A DNA stretch of 34,133 bases from Gammaproteobacteria bacterium (GTDB lineage Bacteria; Pseudomonadota; Gammaproteobacteria; SZUA-229), in NCBI GenBank assembly GCA_029882395.1, contig JAOUKT010000036.1, positions 1-34,133 of the forward strand, read 5' to 3'. This document shows positions 33,034 to 34,133 of this stretch, piece by piece. How positions within the stretch are numbered: the first letter of the stretch is position 1; each line of letters opens with the position of its first letter. A program made the position numbers and the translations under genes. The notes under the pieces are model-generated. The model saw nothing but the letters and a program-made list of their open reading frames with translations. It was not told the origin of the DNA and did not search any database.

Positions 33034-34133
33034 ATGTTCCTGAAAAAATTCATATTTATTAACTGGGGCAACATCCCCAATATCGAGTTTGACATGGGCC
33101 CGGTCAATTTGCTTTCCGGCGGCAGTGGTTCCGGCAAAACAACAGTCGGCGATGCGATCCAGACCATCATGACCGCGGCGCATGAAAACCTGTTTCAATA
33201 CAACCCGGGTCAGGATGAAACCACGCAAAGAGGCCGCGGTGGTAAACGGGTACGTACCCTGGCGTCTTATGTGCTGGGCTGTGATGATGGCAGTTATGCG
33301 CGCCCCAATGACGCCACCGATGGTTACCTGGCGGCGGTGTTTCACCCTACCGAGGGCGAAACCGCCGAGCCGTTCAGCGCACTGATTGCCGTGCGTGCCT
33401 GGCTCGATAAAAGCGGCAAACAAAGCGTGGCAAGGCAGGATGATTTATTATTTTTAATACTGCCGGGCGAACAGCTCAACATTCACCATTTAATGCGCGA
33501 GGATAAGGCCGGTAAATATATCGTGCCGATGGACAAACTGACCAACCTGCTGATCAGCGAGTTTGGCCGCCGTCATGTGGAACGCTACGACGCCAAAAAA
33601 CGCGCTTATTTACGCCGCTTATACGGCGCCTTGCAAGGCCGCAGTGACTCGGTTTCAGAACAGCAAGCCATGAATGCCGCCAGAGCCTTTTCACGTTTTA
33701 TGGCCTATAAACCGGTGCAGAGCATTAACCGCTTTGTCTCCGAAGAAATTCTTGAAAAGAAAGACCTCGGTGAAGCCATCCGTTCGATATCCGGGCAGTT
33801 AAAAACCATTCACGGCATGGAAAGAGATGCCGGCAAGCTGGTGCAATCCATCGACATATTGCAGCAGGCAGAAGCGCATGCCGATGATTATGTTGAACAA
33901 TGGATTGAACTCAATACACTGGATTTCACGCTGGCCATGCACCGGCATAAGATGCGCCAGCAGGAATATCTAGACGCCAATAAACAGCGCAAGGCCTATC
34001 GTAGCCAGTCAAAAGAAAATGAAACGGAAACCCGTGAAGCCAGCCAGCGTTTAAAACAGGTGCATGAACAACGCGTACAGCTGGAAGCGCAGCGCCTTGG
34101 CATCAGCACACTCAATCAAAAAGATGAATTAAA
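33034..34133 (+). CDS. mksB: SMC-like ATPase MksB / Wadjet JetC-type protein, 5' part
   Basis: The frame is open from ATG 33034 to the window end (366 codons), so only the N-terminal part is seen. FIFINWGNIPNIEFDMGPVNLLSGG leads into Walker A SGSGKTT (31-37, Lys35), an ABC/SMC head. YNPGQDETTQRGRGGKRVRTLASYVLG and LDKSGKQSVARQDDL are head-insert features characteristic of MksB/JetC rather than classical MukB or SMC. A Glu/Lys/Gln-rich coiled coil begins near residue 240 and continues to the window edge (QRKAYRSQSKENETETREASQRLK). It starts 5 bases after mksE. Whether a JetD-type nuclease (TOPRIM, DUF3322/DUF2220) gene follows lies outside the window; that gene would decide between a plasmid-cleaving Wadjet system and a chromosomal MksBEF condensin. 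Confidence 0.85.
   Translation, partial: MFLKKFIFINWGNIPNIEFDMGPVNLLSGGSGSGKTTVGDAIQTIMTAAHENLFQYNPGQDETTQRGRGGKRVRTLASYVLGCDDGSYARPNDATDGYLAAVFHPTEGETAEPFSALIAVRAWLDKSGKQSVARQDDLLFLILPGEQLNIHHLMREDKAGKYIVPMDKLTNLLISEFGRRHVERYDAKKRAYLRRLYGALQGRSDSVSEQQAMNAARAFSRFMAYKPVQSINRFVSEEILEKKDLGEAIRSISGQLKTIHGMERDAGKLVQSIDILQQAEAHADDYVEQWIELNTLDFTLAMHRHKMRQQEYLDANKQRKAYRSQSKENETETREASQRLKQVHEQRVQLEAQRLGISTLNQKDEL

Overview
The window looks like chromosome of a Calvin-cycle (chemolithoautotrophic, plausibly sulfur-oxidising) gammaproteobacterium of moderate GC. Two things point there. The run nnr-tsaE-amidase-mutL-miaA-hfq-hflX-hflK-hflC-DUF2065-hisZ-purA is a classic gammaproteobacterial housekeeping order. 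The right half carries a complete form IA RuBisCO locus of the CbbQ/CbbO-activated (non-carboxysomal) type: cbbR, divergent cbbL-cbbS, a small unknown gene, cbbQ and cbbO. The species cannot be named from the sequence alone. I saw no tRNA, rRNA, CRISPR, insertion sequence or prophage gene.

Layout. 1-805: 3' part of serS. 858-2878: a GYF_2/transmembrane/pentapeptide-repeat protein and a soluble diguanylate cyclase with an intact active site and I-site. 2948-15978: the housekeeping block (metabolite repair, tRNA t6A and ms2i6A modification, cell-wall amidase, mismatch repair, Hfq, HflX, HflKC, HisZ, PurA), with strong terminators after hflC and purA. 16123-16647: thpR. 16648-17224: a gene-free, palindrome-rich control region ahead of a periplasmic PhnD-type binding protein and a 950-residue hybrid histidine kinase, ending in a terminator that overlaps the kinase stop codon. 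21183-22055 (minus): a CnoX-type thioredoxin/TPR chaperedoxin. 22176-30160: the cbb locus, closed by an unusual class II aldolase fused to a C-terminal Dabb-like domain. 30157-30612 (minus): an unknown gene. 30859-34133: the first three genes of a condensin-like MksF-MksE-MksB (Wadjet JetA-JetB-JetC related) operon, cut by the window end.

How the parts fit. CbbL and CbbS form RuBisCO; CbbQ (MoxR AAA+) with CbbO (VWA) reactivates inhibited enzyme; CbbR lies divergently and should control cbbLS. A terminator after cbbS separates the abundant structural genes from the accessory genes, which have their own -10 box. CnoX hands clients to GroEL, on which RuBisCO folding depends, and its upstream region shares two blocks in the same order with the cbbR upstream region. 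The aldolase beside cbbO would be expected to serve the Calvin cycle, yet one of its three metal-binding histidines is glutamine.

Several genes (858, 2948, 30612 minus, 30859 plus) have a -10 box ending 6-7 bases before the ATG and no Shine-Dalgarno sequence, which predicts leaderless mRNAs. The most interesting items are the aldolase-Dabb fusion, the duplicated cnoX/cbbR control block, the unknown cbb-linked small protein, the orphan binding-protein/hybrid-kinase pair with its tandem TGTTAATA sites, and the Mks/Wadjet-like operon whose fourth gene (nuclease or not) lies outside the window.
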